Positions 1 to 12,681 of a stretch of DNA of 64,000 bases are shown piece after piece. The notes beneath the pieces were generated by a model that saw only the letters and a list, made by a program, of their open reading frames with translations, was not told where the DNA came from and ran no database searches. The stretch's first letter is position 1; each line of letters begins with the position of its first letter. The stretch is from Rhynchosporium graminicola (lineage: Eukaryota; Ascomycota; Leotiomycetes; Helotiales; Ploettnerulaceae), in contig FJUW01000060.1 in NCBI GenBank assembly GCA_900074885.1, forward strand, positions 1 to 64,000. Direction: 5' to 3'. The position numbers and the translations under genes are program-made.

Positions 1-2546
1 ATCTTAGGAGACTACTTATATATTTACTTCTATAAGTCTACTCTAGCTAATAGCTCCTTAACTTCAGCTAGCTAGTCGCTAACTATATATAGTTATGAAT
101 AGTACTCTTCGTACGACTATTCTTCCTTTATACTAATAGTACTACGGACTAAAGTAGTAATAATAATTACTTTTAAGTAACTCTTCTTAATTATATCTGA
201 TTAGTCCTATCCTTCTGCTTCGAGGATTAGCTAATTGAAATTATTAAGGAATTTATTTAAAGGACGAGTTCCTTACTTAATCTTATTTAGTAAGCTTATA
301 GCTTTCTATTAGTAGTAGGAGTCGCGAAAGGCAGTAGCTATCTATTAAAATAGCCCTTCGACTATTAACTGCCCTTATTATTAGGTAAAGCTTATCTATA
401 AGTAAATTCGGCTTATAGCCTTACCCGAGAGATAGCTAAACGCGTATTATATTCGTTCTCTCTTATTACTAATAGCAGTAGTATCGATCTCTAGCTTCGC
501 TCGTAAGATACCCTCGAATTAGAAGTATAAAGCTAAGTCGGTACCGTCGAACTTTTCAGGTTTCAGTATATATTACTTCGCAGCTATAGTTAGCTCCGGA
601 GTTATCGACTATATTGTATTACTTAGAGTTAGTACTACTAATAGTACTAGCTATACGTTTCGTTGTTCTATATCTTCGATCTTACTAGCCAAAGTAGCTA
701 TCGAACTTACTTATTATACTACTAGCTTAGTAACTTATCGTCTTTATACCTCGAAGGTGTCTAATAGCTACTAGGAGAGCTATTCTTCTGCTATCGTGAA
801 CTATATATCCTAGCGTCATCGTAATTACTACTTATATAGTAGTTATATAAATAGCCAGATCTACCGTATATAATCCGAGGCGTCTATTCTATATCATAGA
901 TATACGTATAGTAATAATAAGGCTAGAGTACTAGCTTTCTTACGCACGCGTATTATCTACTGCTCGAAAGCAGATCCTCCTTTATTTAATTAAGAATATT
1001 AAGAATAAGTTAATTCTAATATTATAAGGCGAATATAAAGTATATAGTATAAAAGCTTATTTATATTATAAGGAGAATCAACTAAGGAGAGAAAGGAGAA
1101 ATAAGAGTCTCCCTTCGAAGAAAAGATAATACCGCGGCCGCTAGTAGCAGTAGTATTAGAACACGTTATAACTATATAAGACTTGAGGCGGTATACGAGC
1201 AGCGATAAAATAAGTAGGGAGGCTAAGAGCGATCTTATATAGTCTACTACTAAGTAAATTAAAGATAAGGAAGAAAAAGAAGAGATATAGAGTTTAAAGC
1301 ACCTTATATACATATACCGGTACTAGTCCGATACTATACCGAGTCAGATACTAGTTATACCGGGATACTTATAATACCTGTGAGCTTGGGCCCCGGTATC
1401 TATACTTCTCCTCATATGATATTCAGGTAAGCTGTCGTCACACACGTATAATAATACGTCAGGTACTAGCGTAGACGCCTCAGGCGTCAAGCATACTAAC
1501 GGTGTGCAACCCGTCACAAGTTTTATCTTTTATATATAGATATAAGTACTTAACATATTCTAATCTACTAGTAATAGTATTTAATAAAGTAATATTAGTA
1601 TTAACTCGAGATCTAAGTATTAAGAAAACGCTTTAACTTTTCCCTATATTACTTTAAAACTCCTAATATATATAATCAACTTAACTTATATAGAATTCCT
1701 TTATAAGCTCTTTAAGAGTATATAGAGAGGGCTTTCTATATAGCTTAGCTCTTTAATACTAGATTAGAAAGCTATTTACTTAGAAATAATCGAAAGATTT
1801 AATTATATTTAGAAAATCTATAATTCTTAGAGATCTTTTAATATACGGGACCCTATAACGTATATATTCTCTAATTAGGGATTAAAGTTTGATAATCTAA
1901 GCTTAAGAGTTTAAATTACTATTATTTCCTTTACTTTAAGTAGATACTCTTATAATAAGATAAAGCTTATAAGCTTTTCGTATATTAGATTAAATAATTA
2001 TATTAGTTTAATAGAGCTCTTATCTTAAGGCTCGAAGAAGGTATTAAAAGTTTACTCTCTTTTCAGCTAGTAATCCCTTAATCGCTAAAGCTAAATAAGT
2101 AAGTAATATTATCTTTTCTACTTATATATAGATTTTAGTATAAGTAAGAGCCTTTTAGCTATAAGTAGCGAGATTAAGTATAAACTACTTATTTTCGATC
2201 TCTACTTTAGATTTTCGAGATACTACAGTAATTATAGTAAGTTTTTTAAGTTTAGCTAAGATAAGGTAAATAAGAGTTAGATCGAGTATCTAACTCGTAT
2301 CTTAAGTACTTCTAGTTAGCTTAGAGATCTATTCTTTAGCTTAATAAACTAATTTAAGCTCTTAAGCTTTTATTTCTATATTAAACTCTATCTTAGAGCT
2401 TCGATTCTCGCTATCTACGATCTCTTATAGCTATCGTAGTCTAATCTAAAGGAGCTTAGCTAGTAAGACTTAATCTAGTAGATATAAGTTTATATATTAC
2501 TATATCTTAATTATTCTAGCTAGAAACTAAATATAAGAGATCTAAT
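1..2546. repeat. AT-rich RIP-like repeat island, left part
   Basis: This is dense AT-rich sequence full of TA steps and stop codons in all frames. CpA and TpG are nearly absent: the first 60 bases contain neither dinucleotide. That is the pattern expected when RIP turns CpA into TpA on both strands, and it suggests decayed transposons. At about 1480-1518 a stretch ending in GTGCAACCCGTCACA closely matches the end of the LTRs at 2552 and 4089, so a related LTR or solo LTR probably ends near 1518; its other end could not be placed. No intact gene is visible. Confidence 0.75.
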
Positions 2547-2551
2547 CTAGC

Positions 2552-2748
2552 TATCACGGGGCGAGTGCAAAGTATGCGTATAGTGCAAACGGTGTCTTTA
2601 ATTAATAGGAAGAATTAGCTAAAGAGCGGAGGAGAATTCTTCCTTAATAGAAAAGGAGAAGACACGGTACTACTACTCCTAGTGCCTCAGTAATATTAGT
2701 CAGCGAGATACTCAGCGTCGAGTATTATCCTAGGTATAACCTATTATA
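2552..2748 (-). repeat. LTR, 3' copy on the element's strand
   Basis: This 197-bp repeat matches 3893-4089 along its length. Differences are mainly C/T and G/A: for example GGTGCAACCCGTCACA in the other copy reads GGTATAACCTATTATA here (2733-2748). It is flanked on the outside by CTAGC and on the inside by the polypurine tract. Confidence 0.85.
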
Positions 2749-2999
2749 TTACCTCCCCCTTTAAACTAATCCCTCTCTAAAAATTATTCCGAAGCTATTA
2801 TCTCAGAGTAAAGGCCTACTCGGCCTTACCGTATTCGATATCCTTATAGCACTCACGCGAACTACTACCTTTCCCTTCGTATTATCTTACTCTATAAAAG
2901 ACTCAGAGGATATTAATAATAATCGACTATATAAGGCTTAGTAGTAATATTAGCTTATCTAATACTTACTAGAGCTATACCTTACGTATTTTCCTATAT

Positions 3000-3480
3000 C
3001 CTTTTATTCCTAATATTTCTCACGGGAAGCTAGTACTACTTTCGCAGCTGCTACATAACCGGTTTCTTAGTCTATTATATTATCCTTTTTATAGATAGTC
3101 CTACTACTCGAACTATTACTATTACTATTACTATTCGTATATACCGGGCCGAATTAATTCCCTAAAGATAAGAGTAACCGCGAGAAATCTTCGTAATTTA
3201 TTAGCAGAACTATCTGCTTATCGACCTATTATCTAGTATATTTATTTAAACTACTTACTAAAGTAGTTATCTTCGTATTATCCGGCTAGAAGTCCGCTCC
3301 GGCTTAGAAGAGCGCTCGTTCGAATTATAATAAGTATACTACTGCTACTATTATTCCTTATTAGAACCCGATTAACCTTTATCTTACTTTCTTAACTTTA
3401 TTCGGATCGTTATAGATCTTACTAAAGTAGTAGACTAGCTCGAGGGGGTCCTAGTTTCTATTCGTTTCTACTCTTTATAT
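3000..3480 (-). pseudogene. Retrotransposon Gag remnant
   Basis: On the minus strand one frame stays coherent over more than 110 codons, broken only by TAA and TAG codons that RIP could make from CAA, CAG or TGG. Readable pieces include DPLELVYYFSKIYNDPNK near 3450, FERALF near 3315, TTLVSSLNKYTR near 3250, INYEDFS near 3185 and FGPVYTNSNSNS near 3130. The composition and length fit a retrotransposon Gag capsid region. I see no protease, reverse transcriptase or integrase in the 1.1-kb interior. The family assignment (gypsy- or copia-type) is not resolved. Confidence 0.65.
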
Positions 3481-3892
3481 ATAAGGGAGTACTAACTCTT
3501 AAACCTTTAGAGAGAGAGAAGTATAGATAAAAAAGGTCTAAGCTTCTCTATTACTAATCGCACTCCTATCGATCTTAAGCTTTAATTCTATCGCTATTAA
3601 CTATACGTCCCTTCGATCGACCGGAGAACTTATTAGAGGAAAGAAGGACTTAACGTATATTTCCTGCTACTACTACTAGTATTACTAATTCTAGTTATAT
3701 TTAGATATCTTCTACTTACTTTTAGAGAACCTCTATAATCGATAGTAGCTAGGCTTCGCGTTAAGTAGCCGACTCGGCTTATTAGGTATATTATAAATAT
3801 ATTTGAAAAATTTTAATCAGTTACGAGACTCTCGATATTAATCCTTTGCTTTACTTTACTTTACTTTACCTTATTTTGCGAGCTAGTTCTAA

Positions 3893-4089
3893 TATCATAG
3901 GGCGAGTATGAAGTATACGTATAGTGCAAATAGTATCTTTAATTAATAGGAAGAATTAGCTAAAGAGCAGAGGAGAATTCTTCCTTAATAGAAAAGGAGA
4001 AGACATAGTACTACTGCTACTAGTGCCTTAGTAGTATTAGTCAGCGAGATGCTCAGCGTCGAGCATCATCCTGGGTGCAACCCGTCACA
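3893..4089 (-). repeat. LTR, 5' copy on the element's strand
   Basis: This 197-bp repeat is the partner of 2552-2748 and keeps the less mutated terminus, CCCGTCACA, at 4081-4089. The outer flank is CTAGC (4090-4094). The inner flank on the minus strand reads TTAGAACTAGCTCGC and may be a tRNA primer-binding site altered by RIP; this is inference. Confidence 0.85.
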
Positions 4090-4094
4090 CTAGC

Positions 4095-4790
4095 TATTAC
4101 TCTAACTTCTTATAAACTATTTTATTACTTAGATTAAGTAAATTATTAGAAAGATCTTTAAAAGATATAGTTTAAGTAATTAAAAAGCTAATATAAGCTT
4201 TATAGAATATTAATTAATATATTATAAAAAGGCTTAAATAAGTAATCAAGTAATCGAAAGCTAAAATAAAGCTTTACTTCTATATATATAATAAGTAGCT
4301 TTAAAAGTGATATATTAATATAGCTCTTAACTATAGTAAGAAGTAAAGTAAGCTTTATTAATAGTGAAAGATTACTTTAAGGTATTAAGAGATAGAAAAT
4401 TAAAGTAGTCTCTGAATATTAGTTATAGAGAGCGTTATCTCTTGAAGAGAAAAGAGAAAGCTCGCTTTAAATATATAAGGAGATTATATAAGTATATACT
4501 AGGCTATGTAGGTAATCAAATATAACGTGATAGTAGATAATAGGTAAAAGTATATGATATATTTTCAATAATTAAAATAAAACTTGAAATTTAATTCAAA
4601 TTTAGAATTATTATTAATAACTAATAATTAATTATCTAGCTTATAGTCTGATTAAGAATAATAAAAAGATTAATAATTTATAAATGAATATCTAGTTTCT
4701 TATTTTTGAAATTCTAGTTTATAAGCGTATTCAAAGGTTTCTTATATATATTCGTATAATAAACAGATATCGAAATACGATATTACGATC
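4095..4790. repeat. AT-rich RIP-like repeat island, right part
   Basis: This continues the AT-rich decayed sequence into which the LTR element inserted; the host sequence resumes directly after the CTAGC duplication. Base composition changes to ordinary fungal sequence at about 4780-4800, so the island boundary is sharp. No gene is visible. Confidence 0.7.
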
Positions 4791-7700
4791 ACGCTTAGCC
4801 TAAGAAGATAAACTAATCTTCGAACAACAGTCAGCACCAGCCTTCATGTAGATATCAATCATGGGTCTCGGGTTATGAGCATATGTAATCTTACTTTGCT
4901 CAGATTTCAGGATCAAGCTTTTCTCACGCGCGAAGATATCATGTCGATAGACCTTCGAGGCATAGTTGTTCGTTTGACGGAATGAATGTCTTTTTTTGAA
5001 CTGACATTCGTTCGCCGTCATCCCGCTTTGAAGATTGAGGAGGTCAAGGTGAAGTAAGGTCCATAGCTTGGCTCCTTGATAGAGATCTCAACATGGCAGC
5101 ACAGTGTCATGGCTCGCGTGACGTAGTGCTTTTGATGCTCAGTAGATGCCACAGTACGTGTGATAGACAATAACGCCAACGGGAATAAAGCATTGAGATA
5201 TGATGTATGTATCGGCCATCAAGAATAACCTGAGTTTGGTGGGTCGAGGAAGTATTTTGGCCGAATACTCATGAAGTGAGCCAAAGTAGTTTGATATCGT
5301 AACATGGCGGATGACTGAGCCTACCCAATCAACGTGTTCCTACGACTTCATCAACTTACGATGGGACGGTTTAGTACAGTGGCACATGCCATAAGCCTGT
5401 ATTCTCAACGGAAATAAAAGCCGTGATGCTTGTGTGCTCTAGGGGCAACTCGAGAAGTATTACCAGTGGACTTCTGTTAGCTGAAGCTCACAAGGTTGAA
5501 TTAGTCAGGAACGATGCCATGTGGAGAAACACAGTAAGTCAAAGATAGAAAGAAACGAAGACACCGTGCAAGAGCTAGTATGGATAGAGGCAGTAAAGAA
5601 CGGGGTACATTACCTGCTCGGGCATTGACAGGGATATATCCACGCTGATTGAGATGTGTATGATGCTGAATAATTCGTGATCTCGATTTTGAAAGTAACT
5701 TGGACAATTGGGGGTATAGTCTTGATGTGCAGCAAAGAGTGGGAAGAACACCGATGTGTCACGAATCACTAGACGGTGGCACAAAAGACGATAGCTGGGA
5801 CGGTGCACCTCATGACAGACGTTTCACACATCAATGATTCCATGAATATAGCGGGTGAAAGATGCGGTAGCCTAGTCATTGTGCATGCAATGCTTGTAAT
5901 GCTTAATACAGAAAGTGAAGCATGTTGGCAGAGACGTAACTCTACGAGCTGTGCGATCTCGAGAGATTAATATCTGTACCAATAACTTCTTCTTGAACCT
6001 CACTGGCTGCTTTAATTTCAACGAATTCAGACCTTCAGAGCCAATGGATAGCTTATGTAAATCCTGCAGAATCGTGATTCAGCGATGACTGTAGCCCTTC
6101 CTAGCTAGCCAAGAGAATATAAGGCGGGGTGGAATATATGTGGAGAGCGAGAGATCGTAGATTGAGAGGTACAGATTTGAAAGAGAAGAAGCCTTCGGTC
6201 CCTGTCGAATGCAGGCGTGCCATAGCTAAACGTAATGGTACCTTCCGCCTCTTATGAGTGTAGTGGAAGTTGTGAAACGCACCGGGCTAATGTTGTTCAC
6301 ATCTTAGCGAGGACCCATTCATCTTTACTTTAACGACCAGACAACCGCTTGACGCCGGCTCTTGTTAGTTGGAGCAAGTGAAAGACTATTCAAAAATGAG
6401 CAGGGTTTCCTTGCTTAGCCCTGCTTTAGGAAGATAAGATATGCAAATGTGCGAGAGAAAAAAAAGCGGAACTTGCTGGGCCTTGCAACACCCGTTATTC
6501 ACTGAAGGCATGCGACATGAGTGTTCGGCGGAAAAGGGAATAAAGGGTTGGGAGCCCAATGAATTATCCTGTTTAGAAATCAGATAGCATCAAAGTTCAT
6601 AGGGTGATGAAGTAATGGCAACTCCAGAAGATAAGCACACCTCTTTCTGTTTGTAAGCCACAGTTTAGCTGATAAAAACAACTGAGACGGTAGAGTGCTA
6701 ACGAAAAAAACTCAATTCTCAGAGTAAAAGAGGTTCAGACTGTAGTACGGCTTATCGTTTAGATCCTGCAAGCTATTGCAAAATTAAAAGTGGTGCTGAC
6801 GCAGTTGGGAGAAGTAGTGCGGCTCTAGTGCGCGCTTGCGCAAGTAGTACTGGTAGTACCTGATATTCTATCCTCAGATGATGTTGCATTCGCACATGGA
6901 ATTTGAATTTGCAATTTCAGTTTGAATTGGCAATGTTAAGATATAAACATGAAAAATATAGGAAGACTTCACATGGACGTGAAGAAGTCCTCAACATCAA
7001 AGTTGGCTCAGTAAGGCTCGCGAGGGTCAACAAACGAAGGGAATTCGTCAACCTTGTCTAGATCTGCTTAAATCTGTGCACCAAAATAAACTATACTATC
7101 CACGTGACATCTAACTTAGCGTGAACGTGTCTAGTGTATCTTATTCTAAAGACAAAGACGTAGACACTACGAGGAATTACGGTGAAGATTTCTCACCATC
7201 AACGCATGTATCGTAAGTGCTATACTGTTTCTCAGAATGCGACCTAAGGAGATTTCCTCCGGTTGAGGCAGGAGACTTCGGACTAGTGACAGCATTACCA
7301 TGAGACAAAGCGCAGGTGGCGTTGATGAAGACGACAAGGAAAGATTAAACGAGTAGCTATAGCTGGGAACCATCCTAGAAATAGCTTAGAGTAAGGTACG
7401 GAATCTTACTAAGCGGTACCGGATCACAGATCGTCCCAGCCAACCACGCAAGCTCGGGATAAGAGAACCATCATCTCAAGGGGATAAACCCTAAGTCCAG
7501 CGAATGCTCCGAATGAACTCGCGATTTCGCGTTCTGATTGCGACCGATGAACTTTGAACTCTGGAACCAGATATTGAAATTTAAAAGTTTGTGAAGAGGA
7601 TTTATCTTGAAGATACGTCAGCACAGCATGAACTGACGTTTTAGAGATAGCAGTGCGCAAATTCTTGTGTGCTCCTGCGAGATTCTGGATTGACATCATA

Positions 7701-10700
7701 TTCTCCAATTTATTGAATGAATCTCGGAGTCTGCCAACCTAAGACTCCCAGCAAATTTCTAGTGGTCAGCACACAGGCTTAATTTCTACTACTTTTCCAA
7801 ACCACCTATTCAAAGTAGGCATCTTACAGAGCTAGGTCGTTTTTGTATAGTTAAGTTTAGTTTTAGTACACAAAACTAGTGACCTATTTTACCAATGCTT
7901 ATAGCAATGAAACGTGATTTTGAATATTCTCATGATAATAATATAGAGATAAAACAGTCTTAGCTAGAATGTAGAAAAGAAAAGACACATGGTGTCGCCT
8001 GAGCGTAACTAAGGAGAAGGGTCTTTGTAGCTATATCAGATCCGAGAGTAGGGATTTACCACTCAACCGTGCCCTATGCTCAGTGGGACCTACTAGTTAA
8101 GTCGGTTTTATTAGTAGAATTACCCAATCTACCTGTAATGGTATATTTTTTTCATACTCGAAGGACTGAATCCATTACTAATAGTTATTCTGCAAGTTCC
8201 TCCAACACTGAGCCATCCGTTGGAAGCACGGTTTTGTGGATATCAACATCTCGAATCTGTAGCTTTCGGCTGGAACTATTAAGGAACCAGCGATTAGAAA
8301 TCTTAGCAAGTTTGTTGACCCGTCATCAGTGGTGTGCAGGTGCCAGAACAAACATAGAGCTTATACCATGTCTCTTAAGTGAAGTCACCTGATGATAACA
8401 GTTGCAAAATTCCAAAGTTGAAAAGCCCTGGGGATGAGCTGCTACTTCGTTATTTCTCATGTGCAAATGAGTGACAAGACATGCTAGTTTCTGCTGGTAT
8501 CGCCTTGGTTTGTGCAACTTTAAGCTTTTACCGAAATAGTCTGGTCCGAGCCGAAGCTGCAAGGACTCAAGCCAAAATGGTGTTATCAACGTCTATTTAG
8601 TGGGCTAGCTCTGAATCTCATGATGCTCTGAAGTGTACCGTAGGTTTCCTTGGCTCGGCCTCCCAGAGGATGCCATTGCCGAACCTCTATCACAACGTCA
8701 GGACAACTTCTCAAGCTGAAGATCAAATTTCCGTTCTCAACTTTGGATGACGTCCAGCTGATGATGTTGGAGAGGGAAGTGAAGAGGAGATCTGAGCCTT
8801 TCTTTTACTGCATTTGTGGAAGTGTTTCAAGATTCCTCATGTAATTCTGAAAGGATTGAAGTGCCTTGTCTTCACTATTCAGAAGACCGAGGCCGAATCT
8901 GACGTTTCCGTCCGGGGGGATGTCCAGGGGATACGCGGTTTACAAGTCTTTGTTCGCCCGGACCTTTTGTATTGTTGCTCAAAAGTTGGATCATTACTAT
9001 TTACAGACATCAGGGGAGTAGCCAAATGGCAGTTCTAGGTATCCAAGGTTATTGTGCTGGTAAATCCCACATACTTTCTTGGAATCTTGAAAAAGATACC
9101 CTGCGCTGTGGCGTATTTCGTATCTGATACGAGTGCAAAGAGCGGGAGCGGGATCTTTTGTCATCCGCGCCCAAAAGCTTCAACTCCCCCAGGGGGTTTC
9201 CCCCTGGCGAAAAGCTTTGGGCACGTGTATCTTCCGCTGGAGATCCCAAGCTATGCCTCCCGGAACGATCGTGGAAGCTTGATACAAGACGATTTCAACT
9301 GCCGGTCGCAACTTCTGCTTCAAAGTCAACTTTGAAGCCTCAATTAGGAGACAAACAATAGAAAGAGCCTCAAGAGGCGTCATGCTATGGTTGTCATTGA
9401 AGCGCCACCGACTTCATCGACCCATAGAAACAGAGTTTGAGGTATGGGGGCTTGGGCGTGATGTTGAAGATTAGGAAGCAATTATGGACCCCCAAAGGCC
9501 AGACCCAAAGATGACATGGAATCAATAGTCATCCGACATTTTTTCGAGTGACTGCCTTTACCAATGAATGCATCTTGAGGTCAATACGTACCATCTAACA
9601 GAACAAGCCTCCCTTACTCATGGGATCGTGAATTTGGTGTTTTGAAACCTATGCTCACTCACTTAGTGAACTCCCGCCAGGATCGTCGTCATACCCGCGA
9701 CCATGGGTGGATCGGGAAAGACCCTCGCTCAATATCCGCCTGGTGCAGGTCTCGGACAGAGCGTAATATTACCTCCGTTTGTCACAAATGTGGTTTCTTG
9801 TGAGAGAGAAAGAAGCCTGTCGCGCGAAGACTGTGTGCCGTCTGCCGAGTTCGACAGTGAATGGTCAGCCCTTCCTCGTCTCATATCTTTTCATGATTAC
9901 CAATCAGCAAGGAAGTACTTACAAATTATTTTGACATTTCAAGAATAAATGCTGGTATTCTCCGACCCGTATACTCGATAGTGGTTCATCGTGCTCACCT
10001 ACGTGTTCAAGAATTTAACATCATTGGCTGGCACGTTACGAATCAGTTATGAGATGTCGAGTAATATTGTCTATATCAATTTATGCCTGACTATACTGGA
10101 CCCCAAGTCGGAAAGATGCGAAAGTGCTTGATCCTATTGGAACAGCTACCAGCCTCCATAAACTTTCATGAAATTATCTTAGTTCCAGAGCATCAACGAT
10201 GTCCTGAGAATGAGTAAGTAGTGGCTGACACTAAAATCGACATTGGAAATCTGTTAGAGCAATCAACTATTCTACTAGTTGAGTTAGCTATCAACTTGTT
10301 TTAACTAGGTCAAGGTCACCACTTTAGGGTCGAATTACTCAGTAGCAAGCCCTACTTGAGCACTTTCTACCTGGCTAGTTGTATCATTCGTCCGAAGGGC
10401 ATAATCCGCGAGAACTTGCCCCAGTACTTTTCTGCGTGATTGTCTAGAGTGACTTGGCACCTAAAGGGTTACTAGCTGCAGTGTGGGAAATTCTGAAGCC
10501 AGTGTTCCCAACCACCGTGCACATTGCACTACTGCCTGATTTTCGCAGGATATCCTCAGATCAGTCTCAATGGCTACACATCAGTATAACGCGCAAGTAG
10601 AGCTTAAACCTTTTTCTCTGGTACACTGAGGGACCTCCTGCAATATTGTACAACGTCATGGTATAGGATCTATGAGCTGCCGGTCCCTCATAGCTTCACT

Positions 10701-11477
10701 CTTCTCGGTTACGGTCTCCGTACACTTTTACCTTCAGGGTAGCATGACATGCCACCCATGCATAAGTTTCTCGGCGTCCAGCAAGTACCGAGATGTTTCA
10801 TAAGTCCTGAATGTGGCCGAGATGCCTTTGAAGTCCGCCGTAGTTGCCTGCGCAATTTGTAAGGTCCGTTGTCCGACGAAAGATTGCCCAGACGAGCCAG
10901 GGCTTAGCCCAGAAAACTAAAGGAAGCTCATCAACAACATGGGTTTAGAGATCAATAGGTACTCTTTTTAGTAGCAAGGCCTGTACGGAGGTAAAGAGTA
11001 AGACCCGCTAAATTAAGTCTCTCAGCATAATACAAAGGTAAGCCCAATGCCGCGTTCTGCGTTCAAGGCGCCAACGAGTTCATTCGTATCTTGGACAATT
11101 GTACCTGTCCTTCGTACCGTGTCAATTCTACTCACTTGTCACATATTATCCATTTACTTGCTGTTTACATCTTGCCTCAATCCCTACCTGAAGCGCAGTT
11201 ATCATCATTCACAAGCTATCCTGAGATAGCTTCCGTTTCGGGATCTGCCTGTAGCTGTAAGCTCGCTTCAACACATTCTGATGCCGGTCTCGAAGGAGCT
11301 CTCTCAGCTTTAACAGTTACCAAACCGAACATCCTTGGAGAACCCGAGGACCCTCTGAATCAGCCCGTCACATAATCAGAAACTCCCGTTCGTCATTGAT
11401 CTCGGGTGTTTCTTTCCCTCACTTGAGCTTCATATACTTCAGTCTCCCACCCCACCACACCTGGTTGATTATTCGAT
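4791..11477. other. Gene-poor intergenic region
   Basis: Composition is ordinary, not AT-rich, but open frames are short and scattered (none over about 110 codons). None joins into a credible spliced gene, and I recognise no protein family. At 9169-9222, 9317-9338 and 9367-9378 there are three hairpin-forming inverted repeats. Decayed genes or regulatory/ncRNA sequence cannot be excluded. Confidence 0.5.
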
Positions 11478-12681
11478 ATGCTCCAGTCTTTCTTACCTCC
11501 ACCGCCATTGGACGACAACTCAATACAGGCAAGAAGAATGGCGAAAGCTGCCAAAACACTCAATAGAAACTCGAAAAGATCTCCTCCATCGAGTGATCAT
11601 TCTTCAGCTTTAGACGGGAGGCATAAGAGAGTGTGGAAGGCATGCGAGAGGTGTCGCATGAAGAAGACTAAGGTGCGATATGCGATGATTGCACATAATG
11701 ACTTTCACTGACCTGCGCAGTGCGATGGAGAATCACCGTGTAAAAGATGCAAAGACGACGGATTAGTATGCACAGCTGGAAGCAGGAAGAAAACTGAATA
11801 TAAGCAGATACCTCGAGGGTAAGTGTGAGGTTGTGTAGCGAGAATCACTAAGCTAATCAGTTACTGCCAGATACGCGGAAGTGTTGGAGAACACACAATT
11901 TGCCTTGAACGCGACAGTGCAGAAGCTCTACACAATGGTCCGAAATAACGAGCCGTGGACTCTTGGGGAGCCGGAATTGAATGCTAGGGGCCAGCCAGTA
12001 ATTCACGATATCGCGACCAAGCTGGGATGCATTCGAGCTTCGCCAGACCTACCATATGCCATACCAGAAGGGGAGGACGGTCTTGCATATCTGAAAGCAC
12101 AACTGCAGTCTGCAGAGTTGGATATCAAAGTGGAATGCGACGGTGATCGCAAACAATCGCAAGACTCATCATATTCTTCCGACTTCCAAAGAAATGAGCG
12201 AGCAAGCAGCAGTGATAGCGACGGCTCATACATGTCTAAGAATTACTCTCAAAGAACATGGTCGCAACCACAATCAGCTGCAAAGATTGTCCCCCCTGTT
12301 CCAAGCTTTTATGCAGAAGTACCGACTTATGAGGAGGCACGCGCTTACATGACTCACCACGATCTCGACACCAATTCCGCGACGTCCTCGCCCAATTTTT
12401 CCAACTTCCCGATGAACTCATTCGACAACTCTTCTCCCTTCAATGATTGGGCAGGTCACGATGAGTTACTTGGACAAGAGCATGCCCTCGCAATCACATC
12501 ACAACTCTTGGCGCAGCAGGCTCAGGTGCCACAATCGTCACCTTTAGCGAGACCAGCCGGATTCAACACATATCCATTGTGTGAAAGTCAAATGAACGAT
12601 AGAACAGAATTCACAGGGAGCACAGTCAGTCCTGGTATGCTTAACTTGTCCCAGACATCATCATTTTGGCAAATGAACTAG
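11478..12681 (+). CDS. Zn(II)2Cys6 transcription factor
   Basis: This is a fungal binuclear zinc-cluster DNA-binding regulator, expected in the nucleus. The model has exons 11478-11672, 11721-11818 and 11871-12681, giving 367 residues. Intron 1 (48 bp) cuts the zinc cluster; after splicing it reads CERCRMKKTKCDGESPCKRC and continues to the sixth Cys, a perfect CX2CX6CX5CX2CX6C pattern at about residues 56-82. A conserved-looking block (YAEVLENTQFALNATVQKLY) follows the cluster. The rest is Ser/Gln/Asn-rich and fits an activation region. There is no large Fungal_trans middle domain, so this belongs to the short zinc-cluster regulators. Basic residues precede the cluster. Its target is unknown; no catalytic gene lies close by. 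Confidence 0.88.

Larger units (their letters stand above)
2552..4089 (-). mobile_element. Small non-autonomous LTR retrotransposon, gag only, RIP-decayed
   Basis: Two 197-bp direct repeats (2552-2748 and 3893-4089) flank a 1,144-bp interior. The 5 bases CTAGC occur immediately outside both ends (2547-2551 and 4090-4094), which is a perfect target site duplication. Read on the minus strand the LTR starts TGTGACGGGTTGCAC and ends near CCTATGATA, from which a terminal CA changed by RIP is inferred. A purine tract (AAAGGGGGAGGT) lies next to the LTR at 2748, which sets the minus orientation. The interior is far too short for pol; it holds a gag-like frame. The LTRs differ mostly by transitions, as expected from RIP after insertion. 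Confidence 0.85.

Noticed and set aside
999..1313. 104-codon minus frame in the AT-rich island
   Set aside because: It lies in RIP-mutated repeat sequence, has an amino-acid mix set by base composition and shows no domain.
7424..7708. 94-codon minus frame
   Set aside because: No recognised family and no matching exon on either side; left as unexplained sequence.
8326..8589. 87-codon minus frame overlapping a 107-codon plus frame
   Set aside because: Neither strand gives a recognisable protein or a splice partner.
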